Assembly (NCBI RefSeq): GCF_039540375.1
Contig: NZ_BAABEX010000011.1
Coordinates: forward strand, 62,001-126,000
DNA: 64,000 nucleotides
Source of the DNA: Acidovorax_G lacteus
Lineage (GTDB): Bacteria; Pseudomonadota; Gammaproteobacteria; Burkholderiales; Burkholderiaceae_C
Direction of reading: 5' to 3'
Positions 8,589 to 17,697 of the stretch are shown here, piece by piece; positions within the stretch are counted from its first letter, which is position 1; every line of letters starts with the position of its first letter. The translations under genes and the position numbers were made by a program. The notes under the pieces are model-generated. The model saw only the letters and a list, made by a program, of their open reading frames with translations, did not search any database and was not told the DNA's origin.

Positions 8589-8620
8589 GAGTGGGCGTCT
8601 ATTGGCGTCCCACTCTTTTG
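8589..8620 (+). terminator. Rho-independent terminator after petABC
   Basis: GAGTGGG and CCCACTC form a 7-bp stem and the right arm is followed by TTTTG and then ATTTTT. A further hairpin (CCGCGTGG with CCACGCGG, 8555-8576) lies just upstream. Both sit between petC and sspA, so sspA may have its own promoter or depend on readthrough. Confidence 0.75.
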
Positions 8621-8640
8621 ATTTTTAGGAGTCGCTCACC

Positions 8641-9252
8641 ATGATGGTGCTTTACTCGGGAACCACCTGTCCCTTCTCCCACCGTTGCCGTTTCGTTCTG
8701 TTCGAAAAAGGCATGGACTTTGAGATCCGCGACGTGGATCTGTACAACAAGCCCGAAGACATCAGCGTGATGAATCCGTACGGCCAGGTACCCATCCTGG
8801 TCGAGCGAGACCTGATCCTGTACGAGTCGAACATCATCAATGAGTACATCGACGAGCGCTTCCCGCATCCGCAGCTCATGCCCGGCGATCCGGTGGACCG
8901 TGCGCGGGTGCGTCTGTTCCTGCTGAACTTCGAGAAGGAACTGTTCGTACACGTGAATACCTTGGAGTCGCGCACGACCAAGGGCAACGAGAAGGCTTTG
9001 GAGAAGGCGCGGGCCCACATCCGTGACCGTCTCACGCAACTCGCCCCCGTGTTCCTGAAGAACAAGTACATGCTGGGTGACAATTTCTCCATGCTGGACG
9101 TGGCCATCGCGCCTCTGCTCTGGCGCTTGGACTACTATGGCATCGAGCTGAGCAAGAACGCTGCCCCCTTGCTGAAGTATGCAGAGCGCATCTTCTCGCG
9201 GCCTGCCTATATTGAGGCGCTGACACCGTCCGAGAAGGTCATGCGCAAGTGA
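8641..9252 (+). CDS. sspA: Stringent starvation protein A (glutathione S-transferase fold)
   Basis: SspA binds RNA polymerase and alters transcription during starvation and acid stress in E. coli; it has a GST fold but no known transferase activity. The 203-residue product starts with the thioredoxin-like half (LYSGTTCPFSHRCRFVLFEK, about residues 4-23), followed by the NPYGQVPILVERD block and an all-helical C-terminal half. A TAGGAG ribosome site precedes the ATG. sspB follows after 42 bases, and the petABC-sspA-sspB order is common in beta- and gammaproteobacteria. Confidence 0.95.
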   Translation: MMVLYSGTTCPFSHRCRFVLFEKGMDFEIRDVDLYNKPEDISVMNPYGQVPILVERDLILYESNIINEYIDERFPHPQLMPGDPVDRARVRLFLLNFEKELFVHVNTLESRTTKGNEKALEKARAHIRDRLTQLAPVFLKNKYMLGDNFSMLDVAIAPLLWRLDYYGIELSKNAAPLLKYAERIFSRPAYIEALTPSEKVMRK

Positions 9253-9294
9253 GCGGGGGCTCTTGCTCTATCTGACTGCTGAGAGAGTCCCTTC

Positions 9295-9834
9295 ATGAAT
9301 GCCCAGGAATCCACCTCCACCCGGCCGTACCTGATCCGTGCACTGCACGAATGGTGCACGGACAACGGTTTTACGCCTTATGTGGCGGTCAAGGTGGACG
9401 ACTCGGTTCAAGTGCCTCGTGAATTTGTGCAAAACGGTGAGATCGTGCTCAATGTGAGCTACGACGCCACCAGTTCACTGCAAATCGGCAACGATTTCGT
9501 GGAGTTTCGCGCGCGCTTTGGCGGGGTGCCCAGGGACATCCTGGTGCCTGTCAGCCGGATCTTGGCGATTTATGCGCGCGAGAACGGACAAGGCATGGCA
9601 TTTCCGCCGCCCACGGATCTGCTGGTGGCGGATGGTGGCGAGTCTGAAAGGCTGGCCGATGCTGCGCCGCACAAGCCGGCGCACGACAAAAGCGAGTCCG
9701 AACCGGGGTCTGCGGCTGATCGGGTGGTGCAGCTTGTCACGTCCGACCCAGACCGCGGGGTGGACACAGAACCTCCGCCTCGTGGGCCAGTGCCGCCGGG
9801 TGGCGCGAGGCCTTCGCTCAAGCGCGTGAAGTGA
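9295..9834 (+). CDS. sspB: ClpXP protease specificity-enhancing factor SspB
   Basis: SspB is the adaptor that delivers ssrA-tagged polypeptides from stalled ribosomes to ClpXP. The 179-residue protein has the folded substrate-binding domain in about the first 110 residues (RPYLIRALHEWCTDNGFTPY at its start), then a long, low-complexity acidic linker, and ends with RPSLKRVK, which resembles the ClpX-binding XB motif of E. coli SspB. This order of domain, flexible linker and terminal motif is the family pattern. It sits directly behind sspA. Confidence 0.95.
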   Translation: MNAQESTSTRPYLIRALHEWCTDNGFTPYVAVKVDDSVQVPREFVQNGEIVLNVSYDATSSLQIGNDFVEFRARFGGVPRDILVPVSRILAIYARENGQGMAFPPPTDLLVADGGESERLADAAPHKPAHDKSESEPGSAADRVVQLVTSDPDRGVDTEPPPRGPVPPGGARPSLKRVK

Positions 9835-9951
9835 ACGCCCGGTCAGCTCTTGAGCAATGCTGTTTCTGGCGTCGCAGCGTTGTGCCGGGGGCTGTTTGGG
9901 AGGCGATTCGTCTTCGGCAGCATGTGTCGCCTGATATAGAATGCAAGTTTC

Positions 9952-10027
9952 GCCGGTTTAGCTCAGTTGGTAGAGCACCCGCCTTGTAAGCGGTAGGTCG
10001 TCAGTTCGAATCCGACAACCGGCACCA
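9952..10027 (+). tRNA. tRNA-Thr (anticodon TGT)
   Basis: The 76-base sequence folds into a cloverleaf with a 7-bp acceptor stem (GCCGGTT with AACCGGC), the D-arm GCTCAGTTGGTAGAGC, an anticodon loop CTTGTAA giving anticodon TGT, and a T-loop TTCGAAT. The 3' CCA is encoded. The outermost anticodon-stem pair appears to be a C-T mismatch. TATAGA at 9935-9940 is a plausible -10 element 12 bases upstream. Confidence 0.95.
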
Positions 10028-10152
10028 CATCTTTTGTCCTCCCCCTTTGGCTCTTGCCCAAGGTGACAGTTGGGATACGGCGCTTTCGTCGCCATCGATC
10101 ATGGAACGCAGGTGCGTTTCCGTGAAGCACCCCAAGACTTGCGCATCGTCGC

Positions 10153-10458
10153 TCAACCGCCGGTTTGAACTTTCAACCGAATCGCGGTAACCTCCCACCC
10201 CCGGCTTCTGAGGTGAGCCTGCAAAGCAGGCGACAGCTGGCGCAACTTCGCCGCCACGGCATTGTTGCGGACCAGCAGGCACCAAGTGGCTCCTTCGATG
10301 GGTCCTGGCTGTATGGCCGCGCGCAGCGTGGCAGGGACCAACAATTCAACGGCCTTCCAGCGCGCGACGGACTCCTGGGCCATCGCGGTCAGGCGGGCCA
10401 AGGTCGGCGATTCCTGGGATGCCTGCTGCAGCGTGATGGCGTGGTGGCGGCGTTGCAT
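10153..10458 (-). CDS. DUF721/DciA-like protein
   Basis: The 101-residue product matches the small DUF721 family in composition and in the C-terminal block WCLLVRNNAVAAKLRQLSPA followed by GWEVTAIRLKV. DciA, a member of this superfamily, helps load the replicative helicase in bacteria without DnaC. This protein contains little beyond the core fold, so a helicase-loading role is inference. It is divergent from the M23 peptidase gene, with only 29 bases between the two starts, and its ribosome site is weak. The position beside secA is typical for betaproteobacteria as far as I recall. Confidence 0.75.
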   Translation of the reverse strand: MQRRHHAITLQQASQESPTLARLTAMAQESVARWKAVELLVPATLRAAIQPGPIEGATWCLLVRNNAVAAKLRQLSPALQAHLRSRGWEVTAIRLKVQTGG

Positions 10459-10487
10459 CTAGGGGTCGATCTGCGAGGAGTGTGAGA

Positions 10488-11471
10488 GTGCAGCTGATTA
10501 TCACGGACGCCCGCTTTGCGCGCAGCCGCGTCATTCACCTGACCGGCACCCGGTTGCTGCTGGCGTCGCTAGCGGCCTCCCTGTGTCTGGTTTTGTTGTC
10601 GGTGGGCTTGTATCACTGGGTGTTTCTCAAGGGCGCGCGTGAGGGGTGGCCGGTGGTGGGTTCGCTGGTGCGTCTGGTGACCCAGGACGAATTTGCCGAG
10701 CGCGACCGTTTCATGCGGGCCAACCTGGACGAGATGGCCCGCCGCGTGGGCGAGATGCAAGCGCGCATGGAGCAACTGGAGTCTTTGGGTGATCGTGTGC
10801 TGGGCCTTGCAGGTCTCACACCCGCAGAGCTTCCGCGAAGTGGTGGAGGTCGAGGCGGGGCATTGGTTGCTGCGCGATCGTTATCCATGGAGGAGTTGCA
10901 GCGTGCCATGGACGATCTGGAGCGCGTAAGCACCCAGCGGGTGGATCTGATGACAGTGTTGGAGTCGCGTCTATTCGATCAACACATCCGCAAGAAAATG
11001 GTGCCCACCCAGGCGCCAGTGAGCAATCGCCCACCCGGGTCCGCTTTTGGGTGGCGGCTTGACCCGATCACGGGGCAGTCGGCGCTTCACACCGGCCTGG
11101 ATTTTCAGGCAGATGTCGGGACCCCCATCCTGGCTGCTGCGGGGGGTGTGGTGGTCGCCCAAGAGTATCACCCCCAGTACGGAAACATGGTCGAAATCGA
11201 TCATGGCAATCAGCTAGTCACCCGCTACGCACACGCATCCAAGGTGCTGGTCAAGCAAGGCGATCTGGTGCGACGTGGTCAAAAGATCGCAGAGGTGGGC
11301 TCGACAGGGCGATCTACTGGGCCACACCTCCACTTTGAAGTGCTGGTGCAGGGGGTTTTTCAGGATCCACAGAAATTCCTGAGTGCAGGTGGGGCTGGCG
11401 GAGCCGTGACTGCTGCAGGGTCTACAGCCAGTGCGCACGTCGCCCCGCAGGTGACTGCAGCGGGCAGGTAG
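10488..11471 (+). CDS. M23 family metallopeptidase, membrane-anchored
   Basis: This is a probable peptidoglycan endopeptidase or an amidase activator of the M23 (LytM) family. The 327-residue product has one N-terminal membrane helix (about residues 25-45), a coiled-coil stretch (about 60-150) and a C-terminal LytM domain with the zinc ligands in HTGLDF and GPHLHFEV, so it looks catalytically competent. Two GTG codons compete as start: the one at 10482 is only 1 base after the GAGGAG ribosome site, whereas that at 10488 has ideal spacing, so 10488 was chosen. It lies upstream of secA, where E. coli has secM. Confidence 0.9.
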   Translation: MQLIITDARFARSRVIHLTGTRLLLASLAASLCLVLLSVGLYHWVFLKGAREGWPVVGSLVRLVTQDEFAERDRFMRANLDEMARRVGEMQARMEQLESLGDRVLGLAGLTPAELPRSGGGRGGALVAARSLSMEELQRAMDDLERVSTQRVDLMTVLESRLFDQHIRKKMVPTQAPVSNRPPGSAFGWRLDPITGQSALHTGLDFQADVGTPILAAAGGVVVAQEYHPQYGNMVEIDHGNQLVTRYAHASKVLVKQGDLVRRGQKIAEVGSTGRSTGPHLHFEVLVQGVFQDPQKFLSAGGAGGAVTAAGSTASAHVAPQVTAAGR

Positions 11472-11604
11472 AATCGCCGCGGCTGGGGTGCTGGCAGCTT
11501 GCAGCGGATGAGCTTGCAATCCGCGTCTATGCACCCATCTGGTTTCAATTCACGTAAGGATTTCGGCGGCTGCGTCGCGCAAGCACGCGGCCGCTCCCGT
11601 TCGC

Positions 11605-14349
11605 ATGGCCACCAACTTCCTCACCAAAATCTTCGGCAGCCGCAACGACCGGCTCCTTAAGCAGTACCGCAAAACGGTTGCCCGCATCAATGCGATGGAG
11701 CCAGAGTACGAGAAGTTGTCGGATGAGGCACTGCGCGCCAAGACCGATGAGTTCAAGGCGCGCGTGGCCAAGGGTGAATCGCTGGACGATCTGCTGCCCG
11801 AAGCCTTCGCCGTGGTGCGGGAGGGCTCCAAGCGCATCATGAAGATGCGCCACTTCGATGTGCAGCTTATTGGTGGGATGGCCCTGCATTTCGGCAAGAT
11901 TGCTGAAATGCGGACTGGCGAAGGCAAGACCTTGACGGCAACGCTGCCGGTGTACCTGAACGCGCTGTCGGGCAAGGGTGTGCACGTGGTGACGGTGAAC
12001 GACTACCTGGCCAACCGCGATGCCCAGTGGATGGGGCGCTTGTACAACTTCCTGGGCTTGTCGGTGGGCATCAACCTGCCGCAGATGCCGCGCGAAGACA
12101 AGCAGGCCGCCTACGCCGCAGACATCACCTACGGCACCAACAACGAATACGGCTTCGACTACTTGCGAGACAACATGGTGTACGAGGCGCGCGATCGTGT
12201 GCAGCGTCTCCTGAACTACGCCATCGTCGATGAAGTCGACTCGATCCTGATCGACGAAGCGCGAACGCCGCTGATCATCAGCGGCCAAGCCGAGGACCAC
12301 ACGGCCTTGTATCTTGCGATGACCAAGGTCGTACCCCATCTCGTGCGCCAGGAAGGCGAGGCGGATCCGCGCACGGGCCTTGGGGTTACCAAGCCCGGAG
12401 ACTTCACGGTCGACGAGAAGAGCCATCAGGTCTTCCTGACCGAGCAGGGGCATGAAACCGCTGAGCGCCTGCTGCTCACGCACGGCTTGCTGGCGGAGGG
12501 TGCTTCGGTGTATGACCCGGCCAACATCACGCTTATGCACCACCTGTCCGCGGCGCTCAAGGCGCAGCATCTGTACCACCGTGATCAGCATTACGTGGTG
12601 CAAAACGGTGAAATCGTGATCGTGGACGAATTCACCGGCCGCCTGATGACGGGCCGCCGCTGGAGCGATGGCCTGCACCAGGCGGTGGAAGCCAAAGAAG
12701 GCGTGAAGATCCAGGCGGAGAACCAGACCCTGGCCTCGATCACGTTCCAGAACTATTTCCGCCTCTACGGCAAGCTCGCGGGCATGACAGGCACCGCCGA
12801 CACCGAAGCCTATGAGTTCCAGGAAATCTACGGCCTGGAAACGGTGGTGATTCCCCCCAACCGCCCGAACCGCCGTGACGACCAGCTGGACCGCGTGTAC
12901 AAGACCACACGTGAGAAATACGACGCCGCCATCCAGGACATCCGCGATTGCCATGGTCGTGGCCAGCCGGTGCTCGTAGGCACCACCTCGATCGAGAACT
13001 CTGAAATCATTGCCCAGCTGCTGGAGAAGTCGGGTTTGCCGCACCAGGTGCTCAATGCCAAGCAGCATGCCCGCGAGGCCGACATCGTCGCGCAGGCGGG
13101 CCGCAAGGGCATGATCACGATCGCCACCAACATGGCGGGCCGCGGCACCGACATCGTGCTCGGCGGCAACATCGAAAAGGAAGTGGCGGCCATCGAAGCC
13201 GATGCCTCGCTCGACGAGGCCATGCGCACGCAGCGCGTCGAGGCCTTGCGCGCGCAGTGGAAACTGGATCACGAAGAGGTGAAGTCGCTGGGTGGCCTGC
13301 GCATCATCGCCACTGAGCGCCACGAGTCGCGCCGTATTGACAACCAGCTGCGCGGCCGTTCGGGCCGCCAGGGCGACCCTGGTTCCTCTCGCTTCTACCT
13401 GAGCCTGGACGATTCCCTGATGCGCATCTTCGCGGGTGACCGTGTGCGCGCGATCATGGACCGCCTCAAGATGCCCGACGGGGAAGCCATCGAGGCGGGC
13501 ATTGTGACGCGCAGCATCGAATCGGCACAGCGCAAGGTCGAGGCCCGCAACTTCGACATCCGCAAGCAACTGCTCGAATACGACGATGTGTCGAACGACC
13601 AGCGCAAGGTGATTTACCGCCAGCGCAACGAAATCATCGACGCGGCCGACCTCTCGGACATCATTCGTTCGATGCGCGAGGATTGCGTCACCGATCTGGT
13701 GCGCCAGCACGTGCCTGCCGAGTCGGTGGAAGAGCAGTGGGATCTGCCCGCACTGGAAAAGGCGCTGGCCGAAGAGTGGCGCATGGAGCTCGGCCTCGTG
13801 GCCTGGGTGGAAGGCTCGCAGGCGGTCACGGATGAAGATATCCTGGAGAAGGTGCTTGAGGCGGCCCATGCAGCCTTCGATGCCAAGGTGGCGCTGGTTG
13901 GGCGCGAGAACTTCACCAATTTCGAGCGCATGGTGCTGCTGCAGACATTCGATTCGACCTGGCGAGACCATCTGAGCGCGCTCGATTACCTGCGCCAGGG
14001 CATCCACCTGCGCGGCTATGCGCAGAAGCAGCCCAAGCAGGAATACAAGCGGGAGGCCTTTGAGCTCTTCCGCCAGCTCATCGACCAGGTGAAGAACGAG
14101 GTCACCCGCATCCTCATGACGGTGCAGGTGCAGTCCAACGAGCAGATCGAGCAGGCCGCCCAGGCCATCGAGGCGCGCGCCGAAAACATCGCCAACGTGA
14201 CCTATACCGCGCCCACCGAGAGCGGCGAGGCCGAGACCACGCCAGCCGCTGGCGCCAACCCGTACGCTGACATGCGCATTGGCCGCAACGACCCCTGCCC
14301 ATGCGGCAGCGGCAAGAAGTACAAGCAGTGCCACGGCAAGCTTAGCTGA
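11605..14349 (+). CDS. secA: Preprotein translocase ATPase SecA
   Basis: SecA is the motor that drives unfolded preproteins through SecYEG. The 914-residue protein has Walker A in MRTGEGKT (residues 102-109), a DEAD-box Walker B region around residue 209 (VDEVDSILIDEARTPLI), the preprotein cross-linking and helical scaffold domains, and a C-terminal zinc motif CPCGSGKKYKQCH (Cys898, Cys900, Cys909, His910) that binds SecB and phospholipids. The length is close to that of the E. coli enzyme (901). No good ribosome site precedes the ATG at 11605. A strong hairpin follows the gene. Confidence 0.98.
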   Translation: MATNFLTKIFGSRNDRLLKQYRKTVARINAMEPEYEKLSDEALRAKTDEFKARVAKGESLDDLLPEAFAVVREGSKRIMKMRHFDVQLIGGMALHFGKIAEMRTGEGKTLTATLPVYLNALSGKGVHVVTVNDYLANRDAQWMGRLYNFLGLSVGINLPQMPREDKQAAYAADITYGTNNEYGFDYLRDNMVYEARDRVQRLLNYAIVDEVDSILIDEARTPLIISGQAEDHTALYLAMTKVVPHLVRQEGEADPRTGLGVTKPGDFTVDEKSHQVFLTEQGHETAERLLLTHGLLAEGASVYDPANITLMHHLSAALKAQHLYHRDQHYVVQNGEIVIVDEFTGRLMTGRRWSDGLHQAVEAKEGVKIQAENQTLASITFQNYFRLYGKLAGMTGTADTEAYEFQEIYGLETVVIPPNRPNRRDDQLDRVYKTTREKYDAAIQDIRDCHGRGQPVLVGTTSIENSEIIAQLLEKSGLPHQVLNAKQHAREADIVAQAGRKGMITIATNMAGRGTDIVLGGNIEKEVAAIEADASLDEAMRTQRVEALRAQWKLDHEEVKSLGGLRIIATERHESRRIDNQLRGRSGRQGDPGSSRFYLSLDDSLMRIFAGDRVRAIMDRLKMPDGEAIEAGIVTRSIESAQRKVEARNFDIRKQLLEYDDVSNDQRKVIYRQRNEIIDAADLSDIIRSMREDCVTDLVRQHVPAESVEEQWDLPALEKALAEEWRMELGLVAWVEGSQAVTDEDILEKVLEAAHAAFDAKVALVGRENFTNFERMVLLQTFDSTWRDHLSALDYLRQGIHLRGYAQKQPKQEYKREAFELFRQLIDQVKNEVTRILMTVQVQSNEQIEQAAQAIEARAENIANVTYTAPTESGEAETTPAAGANPYADMRIGRNDPCPCGSGKKYKQCHGKLS

Positions 14350-14363
14350 GCGGCCCAGGCCAG

Positions 14364-14394
14364 CAACACGGGCCGCGGCCCGTGTTGTCGTTTT
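14364..14394 (+). terminator. Terminator between secA and argJ
   Basis: CAACACGGGCCG and CGGCCCGTGTTG form a perfect 24-base palindrome, followed by TCGTTTT. It lies 14 bases after the secA stop. The stem is very strong and the U-tract short. Confidence 0.75.
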
Positions 14395-14452
14395 CCCATC
14401 CGGTTTTTTCGGCTGGCGCATGGGGCGCCGGCCCGCGTAACAAGGAGCCCTC

Positions 14453-15682
14453 ATGCCCGTTGACCTGAAGCCCCCGGTGGCCGAAGACCTGCATCCCATC
14501 GCCGGCTTGCGCATCGGCGTGACCGAGGCTGGCGTGCGCAAGGCGCAGCGCAAGGACCTGACGGTCTTCCTGCTTGAAGAGGGAGCCTCTGTGGCCGGTG
14601 TGTTCACGCAGAACCGCTTCTGTGCTGCCCCGGTGCAGGTGTGCCGCGAGCATCTGGCCAGCGGCCACCCGGTGCGCGCCATGGTGGTCAACACGGGCAA
14701 CGCCAATGCAGGCACCGGAGCCGACGGCCTGGTGCGCGCGCGCGCTACCTGCATCGCGCTGGCCCGCCTGCTCGAGGTATCCCCCGAGCAGGTGCTGCCG
14801 TTTTCCACTGGCGTGATCATGGAGCCCCTGCCCAACGACCGCATTGCCGCAGCGCTGCCGGCCGCCCTGGCCGATGCGCAGCCTGCGCACTGGGCGCGGG
14901 CTGCTGAAGGCATCATGACCACGGACACCGTGCCCAAGGCCAGCAGCGTGCGTACCACCATTGGCGGTGTGCCGGTGCATGCCACCGGCATCAGCAAGGG
15001 CGCGGGCATGATCCGACCGAACATGGCGACCATGCTGGGCTTTCTGGCCACCGACGCCTGCATTGCCCCCGAGTTGCTGCAGCCACTGGTACGCGAACTG
15101 GCCGATGCCTCTTTCAACCGCATCACCATCGACGGCGACACCTCCACCAACGATTCCTTCGTGCTGGTGGCCACGCACAAGGCGGGTAATGCCTCCATCA
15201 CCTCGCTCGACAGCCCCGAGGGCCAGGCGCTGAAGGCGGCGCTGATGCAGGTGGCGCAAACCCTGGCCCAGGCCATCGTGCGCGATGGTGAAGGTGCGAC
15301 CAAGTTCATCACCGTGCGCGTGGAAGGCGGTCGCACCGAAGCCGAGTGCCGCCAGGTCGCGTATGCGATTGCCCACTCGCCGCTGGTCAAGACGGCTTTC
15401 TATGCCAGCGACCCGAACCTGGGCCGCATCCTGGCGGCCGTGGGCTACGCGGGCATCGACGACCTGGACCAGGGCACGATCGACCTGTTCCTCGACGACG
15501 TGCATGTGGCCGTCAACGGGGGGCGCAACCCCGCGTACCGCGAGGAAGACGGTCAGCGCGTGATGAAGCAAAGCGAGATCACGGTGCGCGTGGCGCTGGG
15601 CCGTGGTTCGGCCGTGCAGACGGTCTGGACCTGCGACTTCAGCCACGACTACGTGACCATCAACGCCGACTATCGCTCGTGA
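14453..15682 (+). CDS. argJ: Bifunctional glutamate N-acetyltransferase / amino-acid N-acetyltransferase
   Basis: ArgJ transfers the acetyl group from N-acetylornithine to glutamate and so closes the cyclic arginine pathway; many members also use acetyl-CoA. The 409-residue precursor is cut by itself into alpha and beta chains at the conserved site MATMLGF, before Thr193, which becomes the nucleophile. The KGAGMIRPN block upstream and the N-terminal GNANAGTGADG oxyanion region fit the family. AAGGAG lies 8 bases before the ATG. It is probably expressed apart from secA because of the terminator between them. Confidence 0.96.
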   Translation: MPVDLKPPVAEDLHPIAGLRIGVTEAGVRKAQRKDLTVFLLEEGASVAGVFTQNRFCAAPVQVCREHLASGHPVRAMVVNTGNANAGTGADGLVRARATCIALARLLEVSPEQVLPFSTGVIMEPLPNDRIAAALPAALADAQPAHWARAAEGIMTTDTVPKASSVRTTIGGVPVHATGISKGAGMIRPNMATMLGFLATDACIAPELLQPLVRELADASFNRITIDGDTSTNDSFVLVATHKAGNASITSLDSPEGQALKAALMQVAQTLAQAIVRDGEGATKFITVRVEGGRTEAECRQVAYAIAHSPLVKTAFYASDPNLGRILAAVGYAGIDDLDQGTIDLFLDDVHVAVNGGRNPAYREEDGQRVMKQSEITVRVALGRGSAVQTVWTCDFSHDYVTINADYRS

Positions 15683-15794
15683 GCGTTCGGCCGCAGGCAG
15701 GCCCGGGTGGCCTGTCTCAGGCCCTGGCCACAGCCCCGAGAGCCTGCGGGGCGCCCCCATTCCATTAGACCTTGGCGGCCACCGCCTGCTTCGC

Positions 15795-16670
15795 ATGAAC
15801 CCCGCCTTCGAACAGCTTCTGCAGCGCGCCGAGCAGGTGCTGGCGCGCCTCGAATCCATCCTGCCCCAGCCACTGTCGGCGCCCGACTGGGGGGCGTCGA
15901 TTGCCTGGCGCTACCGCAAGCGCTCGTCGGGCCATGGCACGCTCGAACCCGTGCGCCATGTGGCCGGCATCCGCCTGTCGGACCTGAAGGAGATCGACGG
16001 ACAGAAGGAGCGCATCCAGCGCAACACCGAACAGTTCGTGACAGGCCAGCCGGCCAACAACGTGCTGCTCACAGGCGCGCGGGGCACGGGCAAATCGTCG
16101 CTGATCAAGGCCTGCCTGAACGAATACGCACCGCGCGGCCTGCGTCTGATCGAGGTGGACAAGACCGATCTGGTGGACCTACCCGACATCATCGACGTGG
16201 TGGCGGGTCGCCCTGAGAAGTTCATGGTGTTCTGCGACGACCTGAGCTTTGAGGAGGGTGAGCCCGGCTACAAGGCGCTCAAGTCGATTCTGGACGGCTC
16301 TGTGGCCGCTGCCACGCCCAACGTGCTGATCTACGCGACCAGCAACCGCCGGCACCTGCTGCCCGAGTACATGAAGGAAAACCTCACGTACACGCACACG
16401 GAAGACGGCGAAGTGCACCCGGGCGAGGTGGTGGAGGAAAAGATCTCGCTGTCTGAGCGCTTTGGCCTGTGGGTGAGCTTCTACCCCTTCAGCCAGGACG
16501 AATACCTGCAGATTGCCGCGCAGTGGTTGGCCCATCTGGGCGTGTCGCCGACGGCGATCGAGGCGGCACGGCCCGAGGCACTGGTGTGGGCGCTGGAGCG
16601 CGGCTCGCGCAGCGGCCGCGTGGCCTTCCAGTTTGCACGCGACTATGCGGGGCGCCATGCCAGCCGTTGA
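15795..16670 (+). CDS. DUF815-family AAA+ ATPase
   Basis: The 291-residue product is a single AAA+ module with Walker A GARGTGKSS (about residues 93-101), Walker B MVFCDDLSFEEGE and a sensor-1 region IYATSNRRHL. These are the signatures of the DUF815 family, whose physiological role is not established. It starts with a helical N-terminal stretch of about 60 residues. Its last 14 bases overlap mutT in another frame, so the two are translationally linked. In this lineage it sits between argJ and mutT; E. coli has secA directly followed by mutT. Confidence 0.85.
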   Translation: MNPAFEQLLQRAEQVLARLESILPQPLSAPDWGASIAWRYRKRSSGHGTLEPVRHVAGIRLSDLKEIDGQKERIQRNTEQFVTGQPANNVLLTGARGTGKSSLIKACLNEYAPRGLRLIEVDKTDLVDLPDIIDVVAGRPEKFMVFCDDLSFEEGEPGYKALKSILDGSVAAATPNVLIYATSNRRHLLPEYMKENLTYTHTEDGEVHPGEVVEEKISLSERFGLWVSFYPFSQDEYLQIAAQWLAHLGVSPTAIEAARPEALVWALERGSRSGRVAFQFARDYAGRHASR

Positions 16671-17139
16671 TCCGAGCGCCGCCGGGATGCCGCCACGCAA
16701 GCACACCGAGGTGGCCGTGGGCGTGCTGATCCGCGAGGTGGATGGCGCACTGCTGCTGTCCACCCGCCCACCAGGCAAGCCGTATGCGGGCTACTGGGAG
16801 TTTCCGGGCGGCAAGCTCGAAGCCGGGGAAACCGTCGAGCAGGCGCTGCGCCGCGAACTCGTGGAGGAAATCGGCGTCACCATCGGCCCGGTTGAGGTCT
16901 GGAAAGTGACCGAGCACGACTACCCGCACGCGCTGGTGCGCCTGCACTGGTGCAAGGTCACGCGCTGGAGCGGCGACTTCGACATGCGCGAAGGCCAGCA
17001 GATGGCCTGGCAGCAGTTGCCGCTGACCGTGTCGCCGGTGTTGCCCGGCGCATTGCCCGTGCTGCAGTGGCTGGCGCAAGAGCGGGGCCTGCCGACCGAG
17101 GTGGCCGTGCTGCCGCAGGAGTCTGCAGGCACCGATTGA
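16657..17139 (+). CDS. mutT: 8-oxo-dGTP diphosphatase-type NUDIX hydrolase
   Basis: MutT hydrolyses 8-oxo-dGTP and so prevents A:T to C:G transversions. The 160-residue product carries a complete NUDIX box (GGKLEAGETVEQAL then RRELVEEIGV) and the EFPGGK lead-in characteristic of MutT, plus the short C-terminal half that marks true MutT proteins and not longer relatives with a thiamine-phosphate synthase domain. The start at 16657 overlaps the preceding gene by 14 bases; a second Met at 16687 is possible and would still leave the whole domain. The position next to yacG matches the E. coli order mutT-yacG-zapD-coaE. Confidence 0.92.
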   Translation: MPAVDPSAAGMPPRKHTEVAVGVLIREVDGALLLSTRPPGKPYAGYWEFPGGKLEAGETVEQALRRELVEEIGVTIGPVEVWKVTEHDYPHALVRLHWCKVTRWSGDFDMREGQQMAWQQLPLTVSPVLPGALPVLQWLAQERGLPTEVAVLPQESAGTD

Positions 17140-17312
17140 CCGCCTGGGCCGTACAGGCCATGTGGGTGGGCTGGCGCCGCCTGCCCATGCGGGATGGCGT
17201 TTGCGTGCAGAGGTGGCGTGTTCAGACGGGTGCTCGACCCAGCCTTGGCCGCTGTATGGCGACGACGGGGCCGACCCCAACATTCTGGTAGAGCAGCAGG
17301 CCTTGATGGTTG

Positions 17313-17377
17313 TTTGCTATCATTTTAATAGCTGCTCGTGCTTATCAAACAAGCACGAGCGCCCGATATTGATCTGA
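17313..17377 (+). repeat. Intergenic two-hairpin repeat, copy 2
   Basis: TTTGCTAT, an A/T-rich loop and ATAGC give the first small hairpin; GCTCGTGCTT and AAGCACGAGC give the second, a perfect 10-bp stem. The copy lies in the gap between converging mutT and yacG. The rest of that gap (17140-17312) holds no gene I can support. Confidence 0.9.
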
Positions 17378-17433
17378 GGCTGGGTGGCAGGCCGTAGACC
17401 CTGTGGATGCGAGCGCTTGCCCGCGCAAGCCCC

Positions 17434-17664
17434 TCAGTCACCCGTGGTGGGGTCTCCGTGCTCGGCGTCTGGCCCAGAGGCGCTGGGCACGCGGTAGCCA
17501 TCGCTGGCCCACACGCCCAGGTCGATCTGGCGGCAGCGCTCCGAGCAGAACGGGCGGTGCGGGTTGCTGGGCGCGTACAGGCTCTCGCCGCCGCACTGCG
17601 GGCACCGCACGGTGCGCACGATGGTGGATGTGGTGTCGGCGGGAGATGGGGCGGGCGCAGTCAT
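17434..17664 (-). CDS. yacG: DNA gyrase inhibitor / zinc-binding protein YacG
   Basis: YacG is a small zinc protein that binds GyrB and inhibits gyrase in E. coli. The 76-residue product has the four Cys ligands in CPQC (Cys21, Cys24) and CSERC (Cys40, Cys44), followed by the highly conserved RQIDLGVWASDGYRVP block. Its polar tail is longer than in E. coli. It is the last gene of the minus-strand run pilB-pilC-pilD-coaE-zapD-yacG and starts 33 bases after the zapD stop. Confidence 0.93.
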   Translation of the reverse strand: MTAPAPSPADTTSTIVRTVRCPQCGGESLYAPSNPHRPFCSERCRQIDLGVWASDGYRVPSASGPDAEHGDPTTGD

Positions 17665-17697
17665 TCGCGTCGCGGCGTGGCGGGCGGGAGAGGCGGC

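Noticed and set aside
11545..15390. A 1281-codon open frame antisense to secA and argJ
   Set aside because: High GC and the codon bias of the real genes keep the opposite frame free of stops. It has no domain, spans a terminator and two start sites, and secA and argJ are unambiguous.
17162..17377. Small plus-strand frame between mutT and yacG
   Set aside because: Its last third is the repeat copy 2, and no domain or ribosome site supports it.
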